Source of the DNA: Mycetocola_B reblochoni
Lineage (GTDB): Bacteria > Actinomycetota > Actinomycetes > Actinomycetales > Microbacteriaceae
Length of the DNA stretch: 64,000 nucleotides
Direction of reading: 5' to 3'
Assembly: GCF_003667525.1 (NCBI RefSeq)
Contig: NZ_RCUW01000013.1
Location: 1-64,000 of the forward strand
Shown: positions 35,307 through 44,487 of the stretch, piece after piece
Layout of the letters: every line of letters starts with the position of its first letter
Numbering within the stretch: position 1 is the first letter of the stretch
Position numbers and translations under genes: made by a program
Notes under the pieces: model-generated
Told to the model about the DNA's origin: nothing
Database searches by the model: none
The model's input: only the letters and a program-made list of their open reading frames with translations

Positions 35307-35972
35307 ATGCCTGCCGACGAGCGCATCACCCCGGAGCGGGTGGCCGACGCGCCGCCCAGCCACGAGCTCAGCACCGCGGGGGTCGGGCCGTGGCCGGGCC
35401 CCTGGCCGGACGATCAGCGCTACGACCCCGAGCTGCTCGCCAACGGCGACACCCGGAACGTGATCGACCGGTTCCGGTACTGGCGCATGGAGGCGATCGT
35501 CGACGCCCTCGACGCCGAACGCCACCCGTTCCACGTCGCCATCGAGAACTGGCAGCACGACATGAACATCGGCTCCATCGTGCGCAGTGCCAACGCCTTC
35601 GGGGCCGAGGCCGTGCACATCGTCGGACGCCGCCGCTGGAACAAGCGCGGGGCCATGGTGACCGACCGCTACCAGCACGTCGACCACCACGAGGACGTCG
35701 CGGCGCTCATCCGGTGGGCCGCGGACAGGGGGTTGCCGATCATCGCCGTCGACAACGTCCCCGGCTCGGTCATCATCGAGACCTTCGCCATGCCCCGCCG
35801 GTGCGTGCTGCTGTTCGGGCAGGAGGGCCCCGGCCTGAGTCCCGAGGCGATCGACGCGGCCGATGCCGTCGTCGAGATCAGCCAGTTCGGCTCGACCCGC
35901 TCGATCAACGCCTCCGCGGCGGCGGCCGTCGCGATGCACGTCTGGGTCACACAGCACGCCGGTCTGGGCTGA
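35307..35972 (+). CDS. SpoU/TrmH family RNA 2'-O-methyltransferase
   Basis: The 221-residue enzyme carries the three SpoU motifs that form the knotted SAM-binding fold: NIGSIVRSANAFGAE (motif 1), LLFGQEGPGLS (motif 2) and STRSINASAAAAVAM (motif 3). The Asn in motif 1 region, the Glu in motif 2 and the Ser/Asn of motif 3 are intact. It should methylate a ribose in tRNA or rRNA; the exact site cannot be told. TACCCT (35294-35299) lies 7 bases before the ATG, consistent with a leaderless mRNA. The gene belongs to the conserved neighbourhood leading to purA. Confidence 0.93.
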   Translation: MPADERITPERVADAPPSHELSTAGVGPWPGPWPDDQRYDPELLANGDTRNVIDRFRYWRMEAIVDALDAERHPFHVAIENWQHDMNIGSIVRSANAFGAEAVHIVGRRRWNKRGAMVTDRYQHVDHHEDVAALIRWAADRGLPIIAVDNVPGSVIIETFAMPRRCVLLFGQEGPGLSPEAIDAADAVVEISQFGSTRSINASAAAAVAMHVWVTQHAGLG

Positions 35973-36035
35973 GCGCTCCCGTTCGGGGGGCCGCCCGCGC
36001 TGGACGCCCGCCCCGGCCCGCGCTTGAATGAGGGC

Positions 36036-36875
36036 ATGGCGAGAGACGATCGGGTCGACGGATCGGGCTCGGGCCTGCCCCGGCTGGTGCTGCTGCCCGA
36101 GCTCGGTGACGCGCCGGAGGTGTGGGACGCGGTTCCTCTCGACCGGCGCTTCGACGTCATCGCGGTCGATCTCACCGCCCTCGCCCGCGACGTCGCGGCG
36201 GCGGACGCTCGCGCCGATGCCGATGCCGATGCCGATGCCGATGCCGATGCCGATGCCGATGCCGATGCGTCCCTCGCGGACGGTGTCGTTGCCGCCCTCC
36301 CCTCCGTCATCGCCCTGGCATCGGACGAGCTGCGCCCGCGTGACGACTCGGCCGCGCCGCCCATCGTCGTCGGGCACGGCTGGGGCGCCCAGATCGCGCT
36401 GGGCTACGCCTCGCGGTTCCCTGTGGCCGCGCTCGTCCTCGTCGACGAGGTGCTCGACCTCGCCTCCCGCCTCGAGGAGCTGGACGGCCTCGACGTTCCC
36501 GCCCGCAGGGCCGAGATCCTCCCCGCGGTGTCGGGCGACCTCCCCGAGGCGGTCCGCCTGCACAGGGAGGGGCTGCGGTCACCCGTCGGCGAGCTGCTGG
36601 CGGCCGCCCACCCCGTGCTGTTCGGCGACGTCGACGACCTCGTCGCCGCCGAGGACGCCGCCGACCGGCTGTGCCGGATCCCCGGGGACGCCCCCGTGCT
36701 CTCCATCCACGGCAGGGACCCGGGGGATGAGTACTCGATGTGGCTGAGGCTCCGGGTGCCGACCGCGGTCATCGAGCTCTGGCCGCACGGAGGGCACGAC
36801 CCGCAGCTGGGCGAACCCTCGCTGTTCGTGCGCCGGCTCGTCGTGCTGGCACAGGAGCTCGACGCGCGCGGCTGA
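36036..36875 (+). CDS. Alpha/beta-hydrolase-like protein lacking the nucleophile serine, with Ala-Asp repeat
   Basis: The 279-residue protein follows the alpha/beta-hydrolase layout: LVLLPELGDAPEVWDAV start, VVGHGWGAQIALGYAS nucleophile elbow, LVLVDEV strand, and a late HGGHDPQ with the expected His. At the elbow the usual G-x-S-x-G reads GHGWG, so the catalytic serine is replaced by glycine. A lid-side loop carries a nine-fold Ala-Asp run coded by a hexanucleotide repeat. I start at ATG 36036, 6 bases after TTGAAT; an in-frame TTG at 36024 is less likely. It may be an inactive binding protein or use another mechanism. Confidence 0.72.
   Translation: MARDDRVDGSGSGLPRLVLLPELGDAPEVWDAVPLDRRFDVIAVDLTALARDVAAADARADADADADADADADADADASLADGVVAALPSVIALASDELRPRDDSAAPPIVVGHGWGAQIALGYASRFPVAALVLVDEVLDLASRLEELDGLDVPARRAEILPAVSGDLPEAVRLHREGLRSPVGELLAAAHPVLFGDVDDLVAAEDAADRLCRIPGDAPVLSIHGRDPGDEYSMWLRLRVPTAVIELWPHGGHDPQLGEPSLFVRRLVVLAQELDARG
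36213..36266. repeat. Hexanucleotide repeat, 9 copies of GCCGAT
   Basis: Nine perfect units encode (Ala-Asp)9 in the hydrolase-like gene, between the second strand and the nucleophile elbow. Confidence 0.96.
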
Positions 36876-36897
36876 GCCGGAGCGGGCACGACCGCCG

Positions 36898-36948
36898 GGC
36901 CGCTCCGCGCCACGGCCCGCCCGCGCGGTCCTCCGGTCCGGAGCGGCC
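36898..36948. terminator. Hairpin between convergent hydrolase-like and YhgE genes
   Basis: GGCCGCTCCG (36898-36907) pairs with its complement at 36939-36948 across a 31-base GC-rich loop in the 86-base gap. It could stop transcription from either side; the large loop makes this uncertain. Confidence 0.35.
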
Positions 36949-36961
36949 GGCCCGCCGGCGG

Positions 36962-38983
36962 TCAGCCGATGAGGCTCGGCTGCAGGTCGCGCAGCGTGCG
37001 CGACCTGGTCATCCGCATGACGCCGATCGCCGAGAGCACCAGGCTGCCCAGCAGCACGCAGGCGAGCACGATGGCGTCCGTCCCTGCCTTCGACAGGTCC
37101 CCTCCGTACATCAGCTGTCTCATCCCGTCGACCGCGTACGACATCGGCAGGTAGTGGTGGAGCCAGGCCAGCGGTTGCGGCAGCGTCTGCCAGGGGAACG
37201 TCCCTCCCGCGGTCACAAGCTGGACGACCATGAGGATCAGCCCGATGAACTGCCCGACGCTGCCCAGCCACACGTTGAGCGTCATGATGATCGCCGCGAA
37301 GGTCATCGACGCGAGCGCCATGAGCCCATAGGTGGCCAGGGGGTTGGACACGCTGAAGCCGAGCGTCCCCGCCACGATGCCGAACAGGGCGAGCATCTGG
37401 ACCGAGCCGAGCAGGGCGGGGGTCACCCACCCGGCGAGCGTCACACGGATCGGCCGGTTGATCGCCGTGACCGCGCGGGCGGAGAACGGCTTGAGGATGA
37501 GGAACAGCGCGTAGATGCCGATCCACGCCGCCAGGCTGACGAAGAACGGGGCGAGCCCCGCACCGTAGGTCCCCGCTGAGGTCACGGCGGTGTTGCTCAG
37601 GCCGACGGGGTCCGCGATGGTCGTGGCCTGCTTGGTCCGCAGCTCGGCACTGGAGTCGGGCAGCTGGTCGATGCCGTTCTGCAGACCGTCGCCGAGCGTG
37701 ACGAGCCCGTCGTGCAGCGTGTCGAGCCCGTCGTGCAGCTCCCCGAGCCCCTCGGTGAGGGTGTCGCCGCCGTCGTGCAGCGTGCCGAGCCCGCTGTGCA
37801 GCTCCGTCGCCCCGCTGGCGGCCCGGTCCGCACCGCTGGCGAGGCTGTCGGCCCCGTCGCTCAGCTGGGAGATGCCCGAGGCGAGGGCCGGCGTCGCGTC
37901 GGCGAGGCGGCGCGCGCCGTCGGCGACCGACTGGGAGCCGCTCGCGAGGGTGTCCAGCTGCTGGGTCGTCGACTGCACGGTCGAGTCCGCCTCGTCGACG
38001 AGCCCCCCGACGGTATCGACGCGCTCCATGATGCGTGCGATCTGGTCGTCGCTCAGTCCCGTCTCGGCCAGCGCGGCGGCGACGTCGTCCCTCGCGCCCG
38101 ACAGCCGCGAGTGGATCTGGGAGGAGTCGGCGGCGAGCGTGTCCGCCACCTGCGCGATCTTCCCGTTGCCGGCGGCGACCTGCGCGGCGCCGTCGGCGAG
38201 CTGCGCGGTCTGGCCCGGCAGCGCCGCGGTCTGGTCCTCGAGGGTGCCGAGGCCGTCGGACAGCGTGTGCGCACCGCTGGCGAGCTGGGAGGTCCCGTCG
38301 GCGAGCGTGCCCGCCCCGTCCTCGGCGCTCGCGATGCCGTCGGTCAGCTTCGTCGCGCCGTCCTCGGCGCTCGCCGCGCCCTTCTCGGCGCTGGCCGCTC
38401 CGTCGATGAGCTTCACCGTCCCGTCGTGCGCGTCGATCATCTTGGTCCTGATCTCGGCGAGGCCGTCGAGCATCGTCTGCGCCGACTGCCGGTTGACCGT
38501 GCGCACGATCTGGGTCTGGATGGTCTTCACCGCCTGCTCACCGATCGTCCCGGCGAGGTAGCTGTTGGCGTCGTTGGTGGTGAGCAGCACCTCGGCCTGG
38601 TGGGGGTCGTCGCCCGAGGACGAGTTGAGCGCCTCGGAGAAGTCCTTCGGCAGCGTGACCGAGAAGTCGAAGGTGCCGTCGGCGACGCCGCGAGCCGCTC
38701 CGGCTGCGTCCGTTCGAGACCAGTTGAAGGTGCCGTCCGCGATGAGGTCGTCGGCGACGTCCTGGCCGTGGTTGACCGTCTCGCCGTCGTCGCTGACGCC
38801 GGCGTCGTCGACGACGAGGGCGACGGGCACCTGGTCGAGCTTGTCGTAGGGGTCCTGGTTGGCCCACAGGTACAGCCCGCCGTAGAGCAGGGGGACGATC
38901 ATGAGCGCGAGGAAGGCGAGGCGGGACATCGGCGTCGCCCAGAGGCGGGCGAACTCGGCCCTGACGAGGGAGAAGATCTTCAT
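36962..38983 (-). CDS. YhgE/Pip family membrane protein (ABC-2 permease type)
   Basis: The 673-residue protein has an N-terminal membrane helix (MSRLAFLALMIVPLLYGGLYLW) and an outside region of about 400 residues. That region includes a long coiled-coil-like stretch built from repeated DGAxxLxDG-type units (about 190-440). A C-terminal group of five or six membrane helices follows, with PLATYGLMALASMTFAAIIM and LPMSYAVDGMRQLMYGG, typical of the YhgE/Pip and ABC-2 families. Relatives include the lactococcal phage infection protein Pip and the type VII secretion factor EsaA. It is the last gene of a TetR - degenerate ATPase - YhgE operon joined by 4-base overlaps. It may move a drug, lipid or wall precursor; the cargo is unknown. 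Confidence 0.9.
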   Translation of the reverse strand: MKIFSLVRAEFARLWATPMSRLAFLALMIVPLLYGGLYLWANQDPYDKLDQVPVALVVDDAGVSDDGETVNHGQDVADDLIADGTFNWSRTDAAGAARGVADGTFDFSVTLPKDFSEALNSSSGDDPHQAEVLLTTNDANSYLAGTIGEQAVKTIQTQIVRTVNRQSAQTMLDGLAEIRTKMIDAHDGTVKLIDGAASAEKGAASAEDGATKLTDGIASAEDGAGTLADGTSQLASGAHTLSDGLGTLEDQTAALPGQTAQLADGAAQVAAGNGKIAQVADTLAADSSQIHSRLSGARDDVAAALAETGLSDDQIARIMERVDTVGGLVDEADSTVQSTTQQLDTLASGSQSVADGARRLADATPALASGISQLSDGADSLASGADRAASGATELHSGLGTLHDGGDTLTEGLGELHDGLDTLHDGLVTLGDGLQNGIDQLPDSSAELRTKQATTIADPVGLSNTAVTSAGTYGAGLAPFFVSLAAWIGIYALFLILKPFSARAVTAINRPIRVTLAGWVTPALLGSVQMLALFGIVAGTLGFSVSNPLATYGLMALASMTFAAIIMTLNVWLGSVGQFIGLILMVVQLVTAGGTFPWQTLPQPLAWLHHYLPMSYAVDGMRQLMYGGDLSKAGTDAIVLACVLLGSLVLSAIGVMRMTRSRTLRDLQPSLIG

Positions 38984-39861
38984 GCGCGCGTGTCCTCTGT
39001 GCGTGTCGTGTCGGTCGGTGTGGTGTCGGTGCCCGGGGGGTTCGCGTTCTCGCTGTCGCTGCCGCTGCCGCTGCCGCTGTCGCTGTCCTCGGCGTCGGTG
39101 TTGTCATCGCTGCCGTCGCCCGCCGGGTCCTCGGCGTCCGGGGAGGGCGCCTCGTCGTGCTCGGGGTCCGGCTCCGCGGGCGCGAGCTGCTCGTCGGCCT
39201 CGACCCCCGTCCCGCTCAGGGCAGCCGGGAGCGGCTCGAGCTCGTCGGTCTCGCCGCGGTGTGCCGGCGTCGGTCCGGCGTCGAGCGCGCTGCGCGCTGC
39301 GGCACCGGCGATCACCATGACCGCGAGCCCGCGCGCGGCGAGCTCGAGAGCGACGCCCCACCAGCCCTCCGGCTCGCCGCCGTGCCGGTCGGGGGACACG
39401 ATGACCATCCCCGCGATGTCCGGGCGCCGTGCCGCCAGCTCGGTGAGCAGCCGGATCCGCAGCACCGGGGCGAGGTCGGCCATGGCCGTGTTCGCCTGCG
39501 CGCGGAGCCCGAGCTCGTCAAGCACGCGGTTCACCGCGATCGGGTGGCTCCGCTGTCCGGCGAACGCCAGCTCCTCCGCGGCGACCTCCGCGACGGTGAC
39601 GTCACCGTGCGGCTCGCTCACGACGGGGGCGTCGACGAGGGCGACCCTGCGCCGGATCCGGCGGCGGTCCTCCTGGCCGTTGAGCGTGAGGGTGCCGGTG
39701 TCGGGGCGCATCCGCCCGGACAGGATCAGCCCGAGCACCGTGGGCCGCTGCGCGGTCTCCGCCAGCACCATCCGGGCGCTGCCCGAGGCCATGCTGACGC
39801 TGCAGCGCGGGAGGGCGTGGCCGCTCCGGCCCTTGCTGATCCCGATGGCGTCGATCTTCAT
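38980..39861 (-). CDS. Degenerate ABC ATPase-like partner of YhgE (pseudo-ATPase)
   Basis: The 293-residue protein aligns in outline with ABC ATPases (LILSGRMRPDTGTLTLNGQ resembles the strand after Walker A). The catalytic motifs are lost. The P-loop position reads AETAQRPT instead of GxxGxGKST, no LSGGQ is visible, and the Walker B site reads MVIVSPDRHGG without the Asp-Glu pair. The last 80 residues are an acidic tail ending in Ser-Gly and Ser-Asp dipeptides (DSGSGSGSDSE) encoded by an imperfect hexanucleotide repeat at 39053-39088. ATG 39861 and the stop both make 4-base overlaps with neighbours, so TetR, this protein and YhgE are co-translated. A structural or regulatory role without ATP hydrolysis is inferred. 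Confidence 0.7.
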   Translation of the reverse strand: MKIDAIGISKGRSGHALPRCSVSMASGSARMVLAETAQRPTVLGLILSGRMRPDTGTLTLNGQEDRRRIRRRVALVDAPVVSEPHGDVTVAEVAAEELAFAGQRSHPIAVNRVLDELGLRAQANTAMADLAPVLRIRLLTELAARRPDIAGMVIVSPDRHGGEPEGWWGVALELAARGLAVMVIAGAAARSALDAGPTPAHRGETDELEPLPAALSGTGVEADEQLAPAEPDPEHDEAPSPDAEDPAGDGSDDNTDAEDSDSGSGSGSDSENANPPGTDTTPTDTTRTEDTRA

Positions 39862-40517
39862 GCGAGTTCTCCGTTCGAGGAAACGGTCGGGGCCTGGCCG
39901 TGCACGGCGCGGAAGCGCTCGAACACGATCTGGGCGTCCGGACGGCTGAGCCCGGCGGCGCCCAGGCCGCTGAGGACGATGAGGGGCAGCGCCTCGTCGG
40001 CGGGCACCCGGTCGCGGGCGACCGAGTCGAGGACGCCGAGCGCGGTGCTCTCGACGAGCACGGCGACGGTGTCGGCCGGCAGGTCGTCGGGGAGTCGACC
40101 CGAGCGGATGCCCGTGTCGATGATGGCGCGCAGCTGCGCCCGCAGCGGCTCGAGGGTCGTCGCGACGTCGCCGCGGTACGGGTCCTGCAGGGCCAGGGCC
40201 GCGTTGACCCTGATGGCGGCGATCTGGTCCCAGATCCGGGCGGCGATGAGCGCGATCGCCAGGAGCGGGTCGCTGTCGTCGATGTGTCCGACGTGGTCGG
40301 CGATGCGGGTGGCGCCGCGCTGGATGACGACGCGCATGAGCTCCTCCCTGCTGCGGAAGTGGCCGTACAGTCCGCGCCGGCTGAGCCCCGCCCGCCGGGC
40401 GATCTCGTCCAGGCTGGCGGCGGGGTTGTCCCTGAGCACCTCCATGGCGGTGCTGATCAGCTGCTCGCGATTCTGCGCGGCGTCGCGCCTGGTCGCGCGG
40501 ACGGGGGTGTCGGTCAT
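39858..40517 (-). CDS. TetR family transcriptional regulator of the YhgE operon
   Basis: The 219-residue regulator has the TetR helix-turn-helix in residues 30-60 (SLDEIARRAGLSRRGLYGHFRSREEL). A helical ligand-binding domain follows, with ARIWDQIAAIRVNAALAL and GRLPDDLPADTVAVL. It most likely represses its own operon through the perfect palindrome at 40528-40557, which overlaps the promoter. The ATG at 40515-40517 is 6 bases after the -10 box, so translation is probably leaderless. Its stop overlaps the pseudo-ATPase start by 4 bases. The inducer should be a substrate or target signal of the YhgE system. Confidence 0.9.
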   Translation of the reverse strand: MTDTPVRATRRDAAQNREQLISTAMEVLRDNPAASLDEIARRAGLSRRGLYGHFRSREELMRVVIQRGATRIADHVGHIDDSDPLLAIALIAARIWDQIAAIRVNAALALQDPYRGDVATTLEPLRAQLRAIIDTGIRSGRLPDDLPADTVAVLVESTALGVLDSVARDRVPADEALPLIVLSGLGAAGLSRPDAQIVFERFRAVHGQAPTVSSNGELA

Positions 40518-40523
40518 CCCTCC

Positions 40524-40557
40524 ATCGTAGAACTTGCACACCGATGTGCAAGTTCTA
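40524..40557 (-). promoter_or_regulatory. TetR operator and promoter of the YhgE operon
   Basis: TAGAACTTGCACA (40528-40540), CCGA, then its exact complement (40545-40557) form a 13-base-arm palindrome. On the minus strand, -35 TTGCAC (40546-40551), a 16-base spacer and -10 TACGAT (40524-40529) lie within it, so the bound repressor blocks polymerase. Confidence 0.85.
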
Positions 40558-40696
40558 TCGCGGCATCCGGTCGTCATCGGCGGGGATTTCGCGGATGACG
40601 AACTCGGTCGTGTCCGCTTTACGGTCCACACCCATGGTGACAGGCTCGAATCAGGCCGGAATTCCGGCCCTCCGCGGTGAGAAAGGATCCTGCTCC

Positions 40697-41617
40697 ATGA
40701 CATCACTCGACTTCGGCCCCCTCGTCCTCGGCGGCAACACCTTCGGCTGGACCTCGGATCGGGACGAGAGCTTCGCCGTCCTCGACGCCTTCATCGCCGG
40801 TGGCGGCCGCGCCATCGACACCGCCGACGTCTACTCCGCCTGGGTTCCCGGCAACAGCGGGGGCGAGTCGGAGACGATCCTCGGCGAGTGGCTGGCCTCC
40901 CGCGGCACGCGCGACGACGTCGTCATCGGGACCAAGGTGTTCCAGCACCCGCAGCGGCCCGGCCTGCACCCGGACAACGTCAGGGCGGCGGTCGACGACT
41001 CGCTGCGGCGGCTGCAGACCGACCGCATCGACCTCTACTACGCCCACCGCGACGACCCCGAGGTCCCCCAGGAGGACTACGTCGCCGTCTTCGACGAGCT
41101 CGTCCGCGCGGGCAAGGTCCGCGAGCTCGGCGCGTCCAGCTTCGAGGCGGGCCGCCTGCGCAGCGCCGTCGACATCGCCACCCGCGAGGGGCTGACCCCG
41201 TTCACCGTGTCGCAGGACCACTACAACCTCGTCGAGCGCGGGATCGAGCACGACCTCGTGCCGACGCTCCAGGAGCTCGGCATCGTCGAGCTGCCGTACT
41301 GGTCGCTCGCGAGCGGATTCCTGACCGGCAAGTACCGGCCGGGCGTCGCTGTCGACTCCCAGCGGGCCGAGGGGGCCGGCGCCTACCTGGACGACCCCCG
41401 CAACGTGCACCTGCTCGAGGTCCTCGACGGCATCGCCGCCGACCTCGGCGCGAGCGTGACGTCGATCTCGCTCGCCTGGCTGAGCGCCCAGCCCACCGTC
41501 GCCGCCCCCATCGCGAGCGCTCGCACCGTCGACCAGCTCGAGCACCTGCTCGAGGTCTCGACCGTCCAGCTGGACGCCGCGCAGCTGTCCGCGCTGGACG
41601 AGGCCTCGCGCCGCTGA
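40697..41617 (+). CDS. Aldo/keto reductase
   Basis: The 306-residue TIM-barrel reductase has the catalytic tetrad in AIDTADVYS (Asp, Tyr), VVIGTKVF (Lys) and LYYAHRDDP (His). NADPH-binding features such as PYWSLASGFLTGKY and ASARTVDQLEHLLE are also present. It reduces aldehydes or ketones, possibly a sugar-derived carbonyl. ATG 40697 follows GAAAGGATC. It diverges from the TetR gene across the palindromic operator, so the same repressor might also influence it, but its start lies 140 bases away. A terminator follows. Confidence 0.93.
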   Translation: MTSLDFGPLVLGGNTFGWTSDRDESFAVLDAFIAGGGRAIDTADVYSAWVPGNSGGESETILGEWLASRGTRDDVVIGTKVFQHPQRPGLHPDNVRAAVDDSLRRLQTDRIDLYYAHRDDPEVPQEDYVAVFDELVRAGKVRELGASSFEAGRLRSAVDIATREGLTPFTVSQDHYNLVERGIEHDLVPTLQELGIVELPYWSLASGFLTGKYRPGVAVDSQRAEGAGAYLDDPRNVHLLEVLDGIAADLGASVTSISLAWLSAQPTVAAPIASARTVDQLEHLLEVSTVQLDAAQLSALDEASRR

Positions 41618-41637
41618 GCCCGCCACCCCGCCCTGAG

Positions 41638-41678
41638 GGAGCCCGGACGATCCGTCACAACCGGACCGTTCGGGCTCC
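41638..41678 (+). terminator. Intrinsic terminator after the aldo/keto reductase gene
   Basis: Twelve-base arms with one G-T pair (41638-41649 and 41667-41678) are followed by TTCG. The DUF3151 promoter begins right after. Confidence 0.7.
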
Positions 41679-41698
41679 TTCGCGGTAGCATGGGCTCC

Positions 41699-42178
41699 GT
41701 GAGCGGAAACAACCTTCTCGGAACCCCAGAGACACGTCTTCCCGCCGAGCCGGAGGTTCAGGCGGCGGTCGCCGCCGCCTCGGACATCACCGAGCTGACC
41801 GCGGTCGTCACCGAGCACCCCGCTTCGGCACTGGCCTGGGCCGCATTGGCCCGGGCCTCTTTCGTGCCGGACGAGCCCGTCGTGGCCTACGCCTTCGCCC
41901 GGGTCGGGTACCACAGGGGCCTCGACGCCCTGAGGCGCAACGGCTGGAAGGGCGCCGGGCCCGTTCCCTGGTCGCACGAGCCCAATCGCGGCGTCCTGCG
42001 GGCCCTGTACGAGCTCCGCCGGGCCGCCGAGGCCATCGGTGAGACCGACGAGGTCGCCCGCCTCACCGACTTCCTGAGCGACGCCGACGAGACCGTCATC
42101 GCCCAGATCGAGACCGAGGACCTGCCGCGCGACCCCGCGCCGCCCACCGAGGCCTTCGTCATCCGCGGCCGGGACTAG
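41699..42178 (+). CDS. DUF3151 family protein
   Basis: The 159-residue protein fits DUF3151. It begins NLLGTPETRLP, has a helical core with AWAALARASF, VAYAFARVGYHRGLDALRRNGWKG split over two helices, and PVPWSHEPNRGVLRALY, and ends near PPTEAFVIRGRD. The family is actinobacterial, has no known activity, and commonly lies between fructose-bisphosphate aldolase and purA; purA follows here after 58 bases. The GTG at 41699 is 7 bases after TAGCAT (41686-41691), so a leaderless mRNA is likely. The ATG at 41690 lies inside that -10 box and is not a start. Confidence 0.92.
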   Translation: MSGNNLLGTPETRLPAEPEVQAAVAAASDITELTAVVTEHPASALAWAALARASFVPDEPVVAYAFARVGYHRGLDALRRNGWKGAGPVPWSHEPNRGVLRALYELRRAAEAIGETDEVARLTDFLSDADETVIAQIETEDLPRDPAPPTEAFVIRGRD

Positions 42179-42236
42179 CCCCGCGCCCCGCCGCCGAACC
42201 GCCAACCACCCGCAGCAACCGAAGGGGCATTGAGAC

Positions 42237-43523
<1,287 letters not shown>

Positions 43524-43540
43524 CCCCGCGCAGCACGCCC

Positions 43541-43574
43541 GACGGCGGCCGACCCCACCGGGCCGGCCGCCGTC
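43541..43574 (+). terminator. Intrinsic terminator of purA
   Basis: GACGGCGGCCG (43541-43551) and its complement (43564-43574) enclose 12 bases, starting 17 bases past the stop. Confidence 0.72.
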
Positions 43575-43705
43575 GCCGTGCGCGGGGCCACGCGTCGTTC
43601 ACCGTTCGGCAACCTGCGGGTCCCGCCGCCGTCATCGGCGTCTCGTAGCGTCGGGGCACGGCCCCCGCAGATGGGCGTCGCCCGTGTGCGGAGGGGAGCG
43701 CGTTG

Positions 43706-44419
43706 ATGACTCTGATCGAGGACCCGGTGGCCACCGCGCCGCCACGCGCCGTTCCGCGGCCGACCGTCGCCGCGCTCAGCTTCCCGGGAGCGCTGGTGGA
43801 CACCGGCGCCGCGCTCGAGAACGCGATCATGGACGTGTACTACGAGTCGCCGCTCCTGACGGTCTTCGGCAGCCCCGACGAGGTCAAGGCGGTCATCAGG
43901 GCCGGCGCGGAGCGGACCTCCCTGTCGCTGATCCGCAGTCTGACGCGGAGCGAGGACCACGCGCGCCGCATCCACGCCGCCGTCGAGCAGGCCTACCGCC
44001 GTCGCGTCCTCGCGGCCGCGGCGCGGCCGGGAGCCGTCGCGCTCATCGAGCGGGCGAAAGACGCCGCGCTCAGCGTGGTGCTCACCACCCACCTGAGCAG
44101 GGCCAACAGGGAGGCGCTGCTCGACCACCTCGGCTGGCGCGGCCTCGCCGACCTGCTGCTCGGCCCCGACGAGGCCGGTCGGCCGGCCCCCGCCCCCGAC
44201 CTGGCGCTCACCGCGCTGCTGCGCGCCGGAGGGGCGGACGTCGCCGAGCTCCTCGTCGTCGCGGCCACGCCCGCGGAGGTCGCTGCGGGGGTGCACGCGG
44301 GCAGCGCACGGGTGATCGGGGTCTCGGCCGACACGGAGACCGCCGCGCGGCTCGCGCGGGCGGGCGCGCACGCGGTCGTCTCCGACCTCGCGGGGGTTCC
44401 CGCGGTCGCGGGCGTCTGA
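43706..44419 (+). CDS. HAD-like pseudoenzyme (catalytic aspartates missing)
   Basis: The 237-residue protein has the overall layout of beta-phosphoglucomutase/phosphonatase-like HAD hydrolases. A helical cap follows the first strand, VVLTTHLSRANREALLDHLG resembles motif II, and GRPAPAPDLALTALLRAGG resembles motif III with Arg for Lys. Motif I, normally DxDGT, reads SFPGAL, and motif IV, normally GDSxxD, reads VAATPAEV. The nucleophile, the acid/base and the magnesium ligands are therefore gone. It may have become a binding protein. I start at ATG 43706; TTG 43703, 7 bases after GGAGGGGAG, is an alternative. It is flanked by the purA terminator and a TauE gene. Confidence 0.75.
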   Translation: MTLIEDPVATAPPRAVPRPTVAALSFPGALVDTGAALENAIMDVYYESPLLTVFGSPDEVKAVIRAGAERTSLSLIRSLTRSEDHARRIHAAVEQAYRRRVLAAAARPGAVALIERAKDAALSVVLTTHLSRANREALLDHLGWRGLADLLLGPDEAGRPAPAPDLALTALLRAGGADVAELLVVAATPAEVAAGVHAGSARVIGVSADTETAARLARAGAHAVVSDLAGVPAVAGV

Positions 44420-44487
44420 CGCGGCGTTCCCGGCGGTCTAGGCTCGGGGAGGCGGCACGGTGCTCGCCGACCGTCCGAAGGAGCCGC

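Noticed and set aside
38980..40551. A 523-residue fusion of TetR region and ABC-like protein
   Set aside because: The long frame is the pseudo-ATPase frame running through the TetR gene out of frame. The TetR protein in its own frame shows a clear helix-turn-helix.
41690..41698. ATG at 41690 as start of the DUF3151 gene
   Set aside because: It lies inside the -10 box TAGCAT; the GTG at 41699 is at the expected leaderless distance and matches the usual protein start.
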